A DNA stretch of 64,000 nt from Flavobacterium cellulosilyticum (GTDB lineage: Bacteria > Bacteroidota > Bacteroidia > Flavobacteriales > Flavobacteriaceae). The notes beneath the pieces are model-generated. The model had not been told where the DNA came from. It made no database searches and was given only the letters and a program-made list of their open reading frames with translations. The stretch's first letter is position 1; each line of letters begins with the position of its first letter. The stretch lies in assembly GCF_004349355.1 (NCBI RefSeq), contig NZ_SMFK01000007.1, positions 1 through 64,000 of the forward strand, read 5' to 3'. The translations under genes and the position numbers were made by a program. Positions 23,528 through 31,657 of the stretch are shown here, piece by piece.

Positions 23528-23962
23528 TCAAAATTGATCTTTTGAAAGGCTTGCCCTAGCTGGAATTGAATCTAGAAAATTTTTATTAATTGGTTTCATT
23601 TGAAAACCGGCTAAATTAGGATTATCACTGGCCGCGTTTATATCTTTATAATTTTGGGATGATGAAACAATGTAAACTTTGCAATGGTTTTTAATTTTGT
23701 AATACAATTGGTCATAGATTTCCATAAATTCAAAACCTGTCATTAAAGGCATCATTATATCTAATAGTATAATTTCTGGTAGCGCAGTTGTATCGTTTTG
23801 ATTTTTGATTAAAAATAGTAGTGCTTCATTTGCATCGTTGTATTTAAGGATGTTTTCAGCGAATGAATTTTTCACTATTAAGCGGGAAGTAATGAAAATA
23901 TCGATTTCACTATCATCGATAATCATTACATTTTTGAATTTCGGATTTAAAATATTTGTCAT
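23528..23962 (-). CDS. Single-domain response regulator
   Basis: A 144-residue CheY-like receiver. The acidic pair is in MIIDDSEIDIF, the phospho-acceptor Asp in LLDIMMP (about residue 69), and the Lys in FQMKPIN. The switch residue follows VYIVSSSQ. There is no output domain. It overlaps the large kinase upstream by four bases (ATGA at 23959-23962), so translation is coupled and it is almost surely that kinase's partner. It is closely similar in layout to the receiver at 28321-28731. Confidence 0.93.
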   Translation of the reverse strand: MTNILNPKFKNVMIIDDSEIDIFITSRLIVKNSFAENILKYNDANEALLFLIKNQNDTTALPEIILLDIMMPLMTGFEFMEIYDQLYYKIKNHCKVYIVSSSQNYKDINAASDNPNLAGFQMKPINKNFLDSIPARASLSKDQF

Positions 23963-26900
23963 GACTTTAAATTTTTTAATGTGATAATGAAAGATGTCCC
24001 CTTATTCAATTCAGAATCAATTGTAATAGTACCGTTTAGCATTTCTACAGTATCCTTGACAATGTATAAACCAATACCAGAGCCTACCTTTTTGCTGGCA
24101 AGGCGATAAAACATGTCGAAGATTTTAGTATGATGTTTAGGATCTATTCCAATACCGTTGTCAGTTATAGTCAGTTTGAGCGTATTGGCATCTGAAAAGC
24201 AATTGATTTTAATAAAATTGTTAGCCCCTTCTTCTTTGTGGTATTTTATGGCATTAGATAATAAATTTTCAATAATTGTATTTAATCGTATTTGATCCGT
24301 ATAAAATGGTTGTTGCTCGTTTATATCAATTATGAAATCTATATTCTTAGTATCTGGATTTCCCATACAGGAATTTACAATTTCATTAATGTTTTTATGC
24401 AAAGCTATTTTCTGCACTTTCAATGATACCCGATTGTTTCTGGAATAGTTTAGTATGTTTTTTATAAAATTATCCAACCGATTAACGCTGTCGCGAATCA
24501 TTAAAACATGTTTCAAAGTATCAGGTTCGCAAGTTTCCGCTTCTACAAAATTGATTAAACCAAGTATAGAGGTCAGTGGAGATCTAAGATCATGCGATAC
24601 ACTATAAACAAATCGGTCTAATTCGGTATTGGTTTTTATTAGTTTCTTGTTCTGTAAATCGAGATCAATTTCTGCTTTTTTTCGTTCGGTAATGTCGAAT
24701 CGAGTGGCGACATATTGATAGGGCTTTCCTTTTATATCTAAAAATGGAATAATAGTTGTGTTTACCCAATATACAGTGCCATCTTTAGCCTTATTTTTAA
24801 GTTCTCCTTTCCAGGTTTTACCTTTGGCAATTGTCTGCCAAATTCCCTTGATATATTCTTTAGAATGATAACCGGAGCTTATGATTCGATGGTCCTGTCC
24901 TATCAATTCTTCTTTTGTATATTTTGAAATGGCGCAAAAGTTATCATTGGCATGGGTGATAATTCCTTTTTGATCCGTAATTGCTACAATGCAGGATTCA
25001 TCGATAGCGAATTTAAAATCTGATAATTCTTTGTTTACATTGAGTAATTCCTCTTGTCTTTTCTTAGTTAAATCAATTTGAATATTTAGATCCTTATTAT
25101 ATCTTTCTAATTCTAAAGCTACTCGTTTGCTTTCAGAGATATCGGTAAACATTGCTAATGCACCATTGAATACATTGCCATCATCGAATAAGGGATTAGC
25201 CGAAATATGGGTCCAAATTTCACGTCCTGATTTAGATATAAATTTAGCTTCTAAATGAACAGTATGTCCTTCATTTATACGATATAATTCATTTAGCGTA
25301 TTTTCCTTGTTATCTTCAGCCAAGAAATGACAGATTTTTTTATTCAACATCTCCTCCTGTTTAAATTCAAGTAAATCGAACATTCTATTGTTTATAAAGG
25401 AGGTATTGTGGTCTTTGTCCAATAACCAAATACCTTCCTGAGCAGTTTCAACAATCTGTCTGTATTTCTTTTCACTTTCTTGTAGGGCTTTTTCTATAGC
25501 AATTCTATCTGTAATATCAGTCATCAGATTTACAGCTCCCGTAATTTTACCTTTAAGATCGTAAAAAGGGACTGGATGAATAGTAACAACTCGTCGATCA
25601 CCGCTAATTTTTTCAATAATTCCCTCACCTTTCTGCACCATTCCCGTTTTTAATAATAGGGCCATCGGACAAGAATCTAAAGGTATTAAGTCGTTTTCTA
25701 ATGTAAAGATCTTGCTTGAACCACACCATAAATCAACACCTATTTTTGGTTCACGGCCCCATATGTCTACAGCTGCTTTATTGTATAGTAGAATGCGCCC
25801 ATCTGCATCACAGGCATAAATCGCAATAGGAAGATTATGAATCAATTCCCTATATCTCTTCTCACTTTCTTCTACCTTTTTGCGGGACTCGACTTGCTCC
25901 GTCACATCATTTGCAAAGAAAAAGACACCATCAATATTGCCTTCGAGGTCCCGATGTGGCTGATACGTGACATCAATGTAAGTATCCTCTAATATTCCAT
26001 TCCCATTAAAATCGAACTGGAACAGCATTTCACTTGCTGAAAAGGTTTCGCCAGTTTGGTAAACATCGTCTAAAAGTTCAAATATTCCCTGACCTTCTAA
26101 TTCTGGTAATACCTCCTTGACTGATTTTCCAATAATGTTGCTTTTATCATTTTTTGATATTAATTGTAAATAGGGTGGGTTGGCCAATTCATAGATATGA
26201 TTTGGACCTTTTAAAATGCCCATTGCAGAAGGAGCTTGCTCGTAGAGATCCTCAAAACGTTTTTTTTCCAGTTGAATGGTTTTCTCTAATTTTTTTTTAT
26301 CGGTTATATCTTTCGCTATGCTAAAAACTAATTGATCTTTTTCATCCCATTTTGCTGACCACAGATTTGAAACAATAGAACCATTTTTATGTAAATAACG
26401 ATTTTCAAAAAATTCTGTTTCCACACCATCTCTTAAACTTACATCCTCCTTCACGGATTTTTCTAGATCTTCTTTAAAAACTAAATCTAAGAATTTAGTG
26501 CCCTTTAGTTCCTGTGGGGTATATCCCCAAATTTCCAGCGAAGCGGCATTGACATCAACAAATCTCCCGTCGGAATCAATGGTACAAATAACATCCATTG
26601 AAGCATCTAAAGTTTTGTTAAGCCGATTGACGGTTTCTTTTAACAAATGAGTTGTATTATCTAATTTCTCTTTAGATTTTAAGTGATCAGAGATGTCATG
26701 AATTGACACAGAAACTTTTTCTCTAGCAAAAGAATCGAAGAATTTAGAAGCAGAAACAGAAGCCAAAAATTTACTTCCGCATTTGCGAATTAAAGTAGCC
26801 TCTCCTTTACTGCTGCCGTTAGTAAGGCGTTCCTTCATTAAAGACTTAATGCGGCGGTCGGTTTTATCGATAATTCCGTCGCTGCCTTTACTAATAATTT

Positions 26901-27843
26901 CTTCTTCGGTCATTTTAAACATCTCACAGGCAGCAGGATTAGCTCTGATTATCAGGCCATCCGTCTGAGAGAGTATTATTCCGTCGAGACTGTTTTCGAA
27001 AACAGCACGATATTTGGCTTCTTTTTCTGCCAACTCCGCTTCCATTTGTTTGCGGCTGCTGACTTCACTAAATTTAAATATAATACCGTTCAACTGGGGA
27101 TCGCTCAACTGGTTATTGCCAGTTCCTTCAAACCAGCAATAATTTCCATTTTTAAGTTTCAATCTAAAGGAAGTCGGAATAACTTGTCCGGGATTGTTTT
27201 TTAGTTCCTTTAAAAAGTCATACACCAAGTCCCTGTCTTGAGGATGAATTATTTCAAAAATGTCGTAACCATGCACTTCATCAGGGGTCCATCCTGTAAT
27301 CTTTTCTACTAATGGACTTCTATAAATGGGATTTAAATTTTCATCAACAACAGCGTAAATTATTTCGGTATTTTCTACCAATGTTCGATATAAATATTCT
27401 TTTTTTTCTAATTCTTCCAGACGGGATTGTGCTTTACCACTGATATCAGTATTTGCATTATTCTTTTCCATTTTATTTAAGGCTGATTTCATTTTGGTTG
27501 CCAGACTGCAGAGATTATCCTTGAATACAAAGTCAGTAAGACCATAATTAAAAAAAAAGTTCATCTTTTGTTCTGTTGCGGGATAGGAAACAAATATAAA
27601 AGGTGTTGTAGGTATATGTTTTTTTGCTGTTTTAAAGATTGTTGTTCCCTCAAAATCAGGAAATATATTATTGGACAAAATAATATCAGGTTTGTAACTT
27701 TTTATTGCCTTTTTAAAACCTTTTTTTGTATTGGTTATCTCAATAATATAATTAGTGTATTCTTTATCCAAAATCTGATTAACCAGTTCTATATTATCAA
27801 GAAATGACTCTACCAACAGTATTTTAGTCAATTTAAAATTCAT
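23959..27843 (-). CDS. Multi-PAS sensor histidine kinase with degenerate N-terminal receiver
   Basis: A soluble 1294-residue kinase. Residues 1-125 form a receiver-like domain in which the usual phospho-acceptor position reads IILSNNIFPDFEG, so the Asp is Asn. Seven PAS domains follow at about 150-262, 277-385, 405-515, 528-650, 662-775, 785-900 and 925-1040. HisKA comes next (VYSVSHDLRSPLTSILGLI, His near 1073). The HATPase has ENLLSNAIKYH, DNGIGIDPKHHTKIF and GSGIGLYIV, all intact. No membrane helix is visible, so sensing is cytoplasmic, and the PAS array probably integrates several ligands or redox signals. The partner is the overlapping receiver gene. Confidence 0.95.
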   Translation of the reverse strand: MNFKLTKILLVESFLDNIELVNQILDKEYTNYIIEITNTKKGFKKAIKSYKPDIILSNNIFPDFEGTTIFKTAKKHIPTTPFIFVSYPATEQKMNFFFNYGLTDFVFKDNLCSLATKMKSALNKMEKNNANTDISGKAQSRLEELEKKEYLYRTLVENTEIIYAVVDENLNPIYRSPLVEKITGWTPDEVHGYDIFEIIHPQDRDLVYDFLKELKNNPGQVIPTSFRLKLKNGNYCWFEGTGNNQLSDPQLNGIIFKFSEVSSRKQMEAELAEKEAKYRAVFENSLDGIILSQTDGLIIRANPAACEMFKMTEEEIISKGSDGIIDKTDRRIKSLMKERLTNGSSKGEATLIRKCGSKFLASVSASKFFDSFAREKVSVSIHDISDHLKSKEKLDNTTHLLKETVNRLNKTLDASMDVICTIDSDGRFVDVNAASLEIWGYTPQELKGTKFLDLVFKEDLEKSVKEDVSLRDGVETEFFENRYLHKNGSIVSNLWSAKWDEKDQLVFSIAKDITDKKKLEKTIQLEKKRFEDLYEQAPSAMGILKGPNHIYELANPPYLQLISKNDKSNIIGKSVKEVLPELEGQGIFELLDDVYQTGETFSASEMLFQFDFNGNGILEDTYIDVTYQPHRDLEGNIDGVFFFANDVTEQVESRKKVEESEKRYRELIHNLPIAIYACDADGRILLYNKAAVDIWGREPKIGVDLWCGSSKIFTLENDLIPLDSCPMALLLKTGMVQKGEGIIEKISGDRRVVTIHPVPFYDLKGKITGAVNLMTDITDRIAIEKALQESEKKYRQIVETAQEGIWLLDKDHNTSFINNRMFDLLEFKQEEMLNKKICHFLAEDNKENTLNELYRINEGHTVHLEAKFISKSGREIWTHISANPLFDDGNVFNGALAMFTDISESKRVALELERYNKDLNIQIDLTKKRQEELLNVNKELSDFKFAIDESCIVAITDQKGIITHANDNFCAISKYTKEELIGQDHRIISSGYHSKEYIKGIWQTIAKGKTWKGELKNKAKDGTVYWVNTTIIPFLDIKGKPYQYVATRFDITERKKAEIDLDLQNKKLIKTNTELDRFVYSVSHDLRSPLTSILGLINFVEAETCEPDTLKHVLMIRDSVNRLDNFIKNILNYSRNNRVSLKVQKIALHKNINEIVNSCMGNPDTKNIDFIIDINEQQPFYTDQIRLNTIIENLLSNAIKYHKEEGANNFIKINCFSDANTLKLTITDNGIGIDPKHHTKIFDMFYRLASKKVGSGIGLYIVKDTVEMLNGTITIDSELNKGTSFIITLKNLKS

Positions 27844-28320
27844 GGATATGGGGATGCATTTGGGGAAGTTTTAAAAAAAAATATGATAATTCTTCTTTTA
27901 ATAAACTATTTATTTATAAAAATATACAATAATTAACACATAAAAAGATGCTTTTAATAAGTGTAATTATGTTTTAATAAATGCGGTCTTACGGCGATAA
28001 GTGTTTATTATAAAAATAGTAGATCAAAAACAAACGGGGACGTAATTCTTGTTTCAATTTTTAAAACAAAAAATTATGTAGTGTTATTTTGAAGTTAATT
28101 TACACTTTAGCATTATGGTTGATTTTAATAGAAAAAATAGAGAATGCTACCGATTAGGCTTAATGGGAATTGTTAGGATTTTCAATCTGTAGGATGTAAA
28201 TCGTATAAAATCAAAACATTTAATTAAGGCAAAAGAGTATATTCCTCCATACCAGAGAACACCAGATGGAATAAAAATATTTAGGTCTGAATTCTAGGAC
28301 CAAAAAGAGGAGAAATAATT
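27844..28320. other. Intergenic region with possible gene debris
   Basis: About 480 bases. On the plus strand a stop-interrupted reading near 28114-28300 (DFNRKNRECYRLGLMGIV, later KEYIPPYQRTPDGIKIFRSE) looks protein-like but matches nothing I know. The promoter for the large kinase should be on the minus strand here; I see no clear one. Confidence 0.35.
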
Positions 28321-28731
28321 TTAGTGAAACATCAAACCATTAAAAAAGTCATTAGTAATTGGTTTTACTACAAATAGAGAAACTGTTTTATCCTGTTTAG
28401 CTTTAGAGATGTCACGATCGTCAATGGTGGATGAAACCATAATAATTTTACAATGGTCAATAGCGGTTTGGGAAAGGTTCTTAAATTTTTCTAAGAATTC
28501 AAATCCTCCCATTAGAGGCATGTAAATATCTACAAATATAATTTGAGGCAAAACTGCTGTTAGGTTTTGATTTTCAATGAGATATTCGAGGGCGGTTGTG
28601 GCATTATCATACTCCATAATGGTAGAAGCAAAATTACAATTCGTAATCACCTTAGATGTAATATAGAGATCTAAAGAATTGTCGTCAATTAACATCACTC
28701 TGTCAAACTTCGGTTGTGTTACATTTTTCAT
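28321..28731 (-). CDS. Single-domain response regulator
   Basis: A 136-residue receiver. LIDDNSLDLYITSKVI carries the acidic pocket, the phospho-acceptor Asp lies in FVDIYMP (about residue 68), SSTIDD carries the switch region, and VVKPI the Lys. It is related to the receiver at 23528-23962 and probably arose by duplication within this signalling island. No kinase adjoins it; the LytTR-type gene is 54 bases upstream on the same strand. Confidence 0.92.
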   Translation of the reverse strand: MKNVTQPKFDRVMLIDDNSLDLYITSKVITNCNFASTIMEYDNATTALEYLIENQNLTAVLPQIIFVDIYMPLMGGFEFLEKFKNLSQTAIDHCKIIMVSSTIDDRDISKAKQDKTVSLFVVKPITNDFFNGLMFH

Positions 28732-28785
28732 GAAAAAAAATTAAGTTGGTGAGGGAATCGTTTTTTTTTAAGATTTTTATATAGG

Positions 28786-29541
28786 TTATAATTTGATGAA
28801 TTTGGTAAATTCTTCTTGTCTTCGTTTGGCTACTGGAAGTGAAGATCCATTAGTAAATTCACAGCTATATCCATCCTTTTTTGAAATTTTGGTGATGTGT
28901 TTGATATTGATGACATAGGAATGATGAATTCTAAAAAAATAGTTCGGATTTAGAATCGCTACATATTCTCCAAGATTTCTACTGGATAATATATTTTTAT
29001 CATTAATCAAAAAGAAATTAGTGTACTTTCCTTCCGCTTTACAAAAAATAATATCATCCATTTTAATAAGTTCAATTTTATCTATTGAAGAAACGGCAAC
29101 GTACTCATTGTTTTGATACATAGTATTCAAAACATTAATATCATCTACCTTTTTATTCTGAAAACATAATTCCATTTCAATTCTTTTAATAGCTTTATAA
29201 ACCGAGAGGATTAAATCATTGTAATTTAAAGGCTTAACTAAAAAATCAATTGCGTTTAATTTGAGTGCTTTTAGTGCGTAGGAATCGTCAGAAGAAATAA
29301 AAATAAATTTCGGAGGATTAAAATCCAATTCGTTTATATATTCAAATAGACTTTCATTCTTTTTTGAAATACCGATGAATACTACATCTGGTTTATGTAA
29401 TTTAATTAAATCTAAACTTTTTTCAACAGAAGACTCATTCCCGACAATATTTATTATCAGCGGGTTATCAGCTGCAAACGAATGTAGTATTCGCGCGGTC
29501 TCTTCCTGATCGTCAATTAAAACAGCGGTAATTTGTTTCAT
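28786..29541 (-). CDS. LytTR-type response regulator with degenerate receiver
   Basis: A 251-residue transcription regulator. The N-terminal receiver (1-120) keeps the acidic pair (LIDDQEE), but the phospho-acceptor site reads DVVFIGISKKN, with Gly where Asp belongs. It therefore cannot be phosphorylated in the usual way. The LytTR DNA-binding domain (about 145-248) is complete: DDIIFCKAEGKYTNFFLIN, then FFRIHHSYVINIKHITKI and LPVAKRRQEEF. It may act constitutively, by protein contact, or by ligand. It heads a group with the two single-domain receivers and the large kinase. Confidence 0.9.
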   Translation of the reverse strand: MKQITAVLIDDQEETARILHSFAADNPLIINIVGNESSVEKSLDLIKLHKPDVVFIGISKKNESLFEYINELDFNPPKFIFISSDDSYALKALKLNAIDFLVKPLNYNDLILSVYKAIKRIEMELCFQNKKVDDINVLNTMYQNNEYVAVSSIDKIELIKMDDIIFCKAEGKYTNFFLINDKNILSSRNLGEYVAILNPNYFFRIHHSYVINIKHITKISKKDGYSCEFTNGSSLPVAKRRQEEFTKFIKL

Positions 29542-29652
29542 TAATTCAAAAAATAAAAATGAGGAGTAAATTTAACAAAATTGAAATATACTTTATACGA
29601 AGCAATTGTTAAAAAAAAAAAAGATTAAGAATATAATCAAATGTATTTTCAT

Positions 29653-30135
29653 TCAATTATTCATCATTTTTAGGTTCGCAAATTCACTGCAATTCGATAT
29701 TATTTCTTTGTTTGAAATAAAACTAAAATCGTTTCCGATTTGATCATAAAAAATACCTTTTCTAATTTCATACATTGAATTAATAACTTTTCTTCTTAAT
29801 TTTCGGGGATATTCATTTTCTACTATTTCTCCGTTTTTAAGGTGAATTTCGAGTACGTAGGATTTATATTCCATAGATATAATACCGATTAATGTTGGTA
29901 GTAGTACTATAAACATTAACACTAGCTCTACATGTTGCAATACTACGAAGGAAATTGCAATACACGATATTGCTATGATTGATAAGGTTTTATATAAGGG
30001 CGCCAACTTTTTTACTACTATATGAACTTTCTTCATGTCGGAGAACAAAATTTCTTTGCTGTTGGCCAAATTAAGGTTTAAAAAAATTCCATTTTCTTTC
30101 AGACCTAAGTGTCTGTTATGAGTGTTAAATCGCAT
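29653..30135 (-). CDS. Two-helix membrane protein of unknown function
   Basis: A 160-residue protein with two membrane helices (about 50-67 and 70-87) between soluble N- and C-terminal parts. The C-terminal part (VLEIHLKNGEIVENEYPRKL onward) has a PH-like beta pattern with a basic KLRRKVIN segment. No named family is recognised. It lies 111 bases upstream of the LytTR gene on the same strand and may be co-regulated with it. Confidence 0.65.
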   Translation of the reverse strand: MRFNTHNRHLGLKENGIFLNLNLANSKEILFSDMKKVHIVVKKLAPLYKTLSIIAISCIAISFVVLQHVELVLMFIVLLPTLIGIISMEYKSYVLEIHLKNGEIVENEYPRKLRRKVINSMYEIRKGIFYDQIGNDFSFISNKEIISNCSEFANLKMMNN

Positions 30136-30731
30136 TTTTTATGAGGATAGGTAAAGTTGTTTTATAGAACATTGAATTAAATTGATATTGTGTATTTTTT
30201 TATGCTTTTCCCTTGGTATTACATGTTCGTATTAATCATGGGTCCGTTCCTTAACAATGCTTATTTTGGTTATATTTAAAAAGAATCGAATAGTTACAGT
30301 ATTTATATTCCTTAATTCAGCTCGTCTTTACATGAGCGAGAATTGTAGATGAAAAATTTGGTGGAATTTGTATTTTACAATAAAGACGTGTTTTGAGAAC
30401 GCATTAAACAACATATTTTGCAGTAACAAATCTATTGTTATAAAGTCACTCTATAGATCTTTAATCGATGTAGTTATTAAATGACAGCATAGGAAAATAA
30501 GTGTAGTCTTAATAATAATAAGTGTAAATAAATTAAGTTTATGGGAGCCATTTTATAGAAATTGTGAAGTACGAAGTAGAAAAAAAAACAGCTCGCTTAA
30601 AGAGTTACCAATAGCTTTATAAGGGTTGCGTTTATTAAAACAGGGAAGGAAGCAATTATTATATAAGAGCTATACCAATGAATGATCTGTGCGTTAACAA
30701 GGCTAATAAGCCATTATTGAAAAAGAAAGTG
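30136..30731. other. Intergenic region, nothing recognised
   Basis: About 600 AT-rich bases upstream of the minus-strand membrane gene. The plus-strand frame near 30678 is a shadow of the decayed kinase. Confidence 0.4.
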
Positions 30732-31214
30732 TTACTGGTCAATAAAAGTGCTCTGAATTTCCAATTCGATTGGCGTTTTGTCTTGCTTCATATTATTAAA
30801 CTTTCCTTTATAGATTGTTCCCCCTTTTCCTTGCCAAGTCCCAAAGGACAGTTGCATTTTTGCGATCTCATCCAGAGTTCTAATCTCCTTAATTGTCAAG
30901 GACAGAAACTCATTCAAAGTGTATCCGCAATGTTATATTGCCGCTTGATTGAGATCTAAAAAATAAAGGGTTTCCATATCAAAAACCCAAAAAGGTATTG
31001 GACACAAATGAAATAAGTCCTTATATCGATTCTTTGACTCTTCTAATTCAATGCTCTTTTTTTTTACTTGCTATTTTATATAAAATACTTATATGCAATA
31101 AGATGTGATTTTGCTTTCGCCATAAGAGGAGGAAAGGTACTCTTTGATCAAGAGAAAATATACTAGGTTATCTTCGATCAATAAAATATGTGACACTAAT
31201 ACATCTTGTTTCAT
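30732..31214 (-). pseudogene. Decayed receiver-PAS protein
   Basis: Starting from an ATG at 31214 the minus strand reads ILLIEDNLVYFLLIKEYLSS, a response-regulator receiver opening, but it stops after about 37 codons. Downstream and still in the same orientation, ESKNRYKDLFHLCPIPFWVF then LDLNQAAI, stop (TAA), HCGYTLNEFLSLTIKEIRTL then GKFNNMKQDKTPIELEIQST is a PAS domain. The stop sits where homologues usually have Glu (AAIEHYGYS), so it looks like GAA to TAA. No kinase domain follows. It is the second half of a broken two-component pair with the remnant at 31218-31369. Confidence 0.7.
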
Positions 31215-31217
31215 CTT

Positions 31218-31369
31218 TTAAGCTTTATTTGGAAGTTTAACGATATTAACCCAAAATTCACCCAGGTGTTTTTCGACAATCTTTCTGCAAGATGCAGACC
31301 CAAGACCACTTCCAACAAAATTCTTTTGAGGGTGCAACCTTTTAAATGGTTTGAGATATTCGTCTTTGT
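31218..31369 (-). pseudogene. C-terminal remnant of a histidine kinase
   Basis: On the minus strand KDEYLKPFKRLHPQKNFVGS continues to GLGSASCRKIVEKHLGEFWV and a TAA at 31218. This is the end of a HATPase domain: F-x-RLH, the G2 box G-S-G-L-G (the next Leu of the usual GLGLA is Ser) and CRKIVEKHxGEFW of phytochrome-like kinases. The rest of the kinase is gone; bases 31440-31530 are occupied by a dispersed repeat. It ends 3 bases before the ATG of the decayed receiver-PAS gene, as in intact kinase-receiver pairs. Confidence 0.7.
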
Positions 31370-31454
31370 TACCCCTCCCATTGTATTGAATAGTAAAAGA
31401 CTAATGTAGTGATTGATCATCAAAAAATAGCACTCCAATTTGCAGGATCGTATG

Positions 31455-31524
31455 AATCCTGATGGAAACGGCATCCTCTTTGTCCCGATGCATAAGGACG
31501 AAGAGATACAGCAGCCAGCAAGAC
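31455..31524. repeat. Dispersed flavobacterial repeat, copy C
   Basis: TCCTGATGGAAACGGCATCC, then GTCCCGATGCATAAGGAC, then GAGATACAGCAGCCAGCA. It is aligned with copy A at 18815-18884. Confidence 0.6.
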
Positions 31525-31657
31525 GACTTTTGATTAAAGCATCTAATGTTGTGCTCATAAAAACAAATTGCAACGCATTCGTTCATAACTACTGAAGATT
31601 TCTTCTCTATACCAAAATCTAAATTCCTAATTTGCGCCTTCAAAATTAATAGTAAAA

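Noticed and set aside
30678..30959. Plus-strand open frame
   Set aside because: It is the shadow of the decayed PAS domain on the minus strand.
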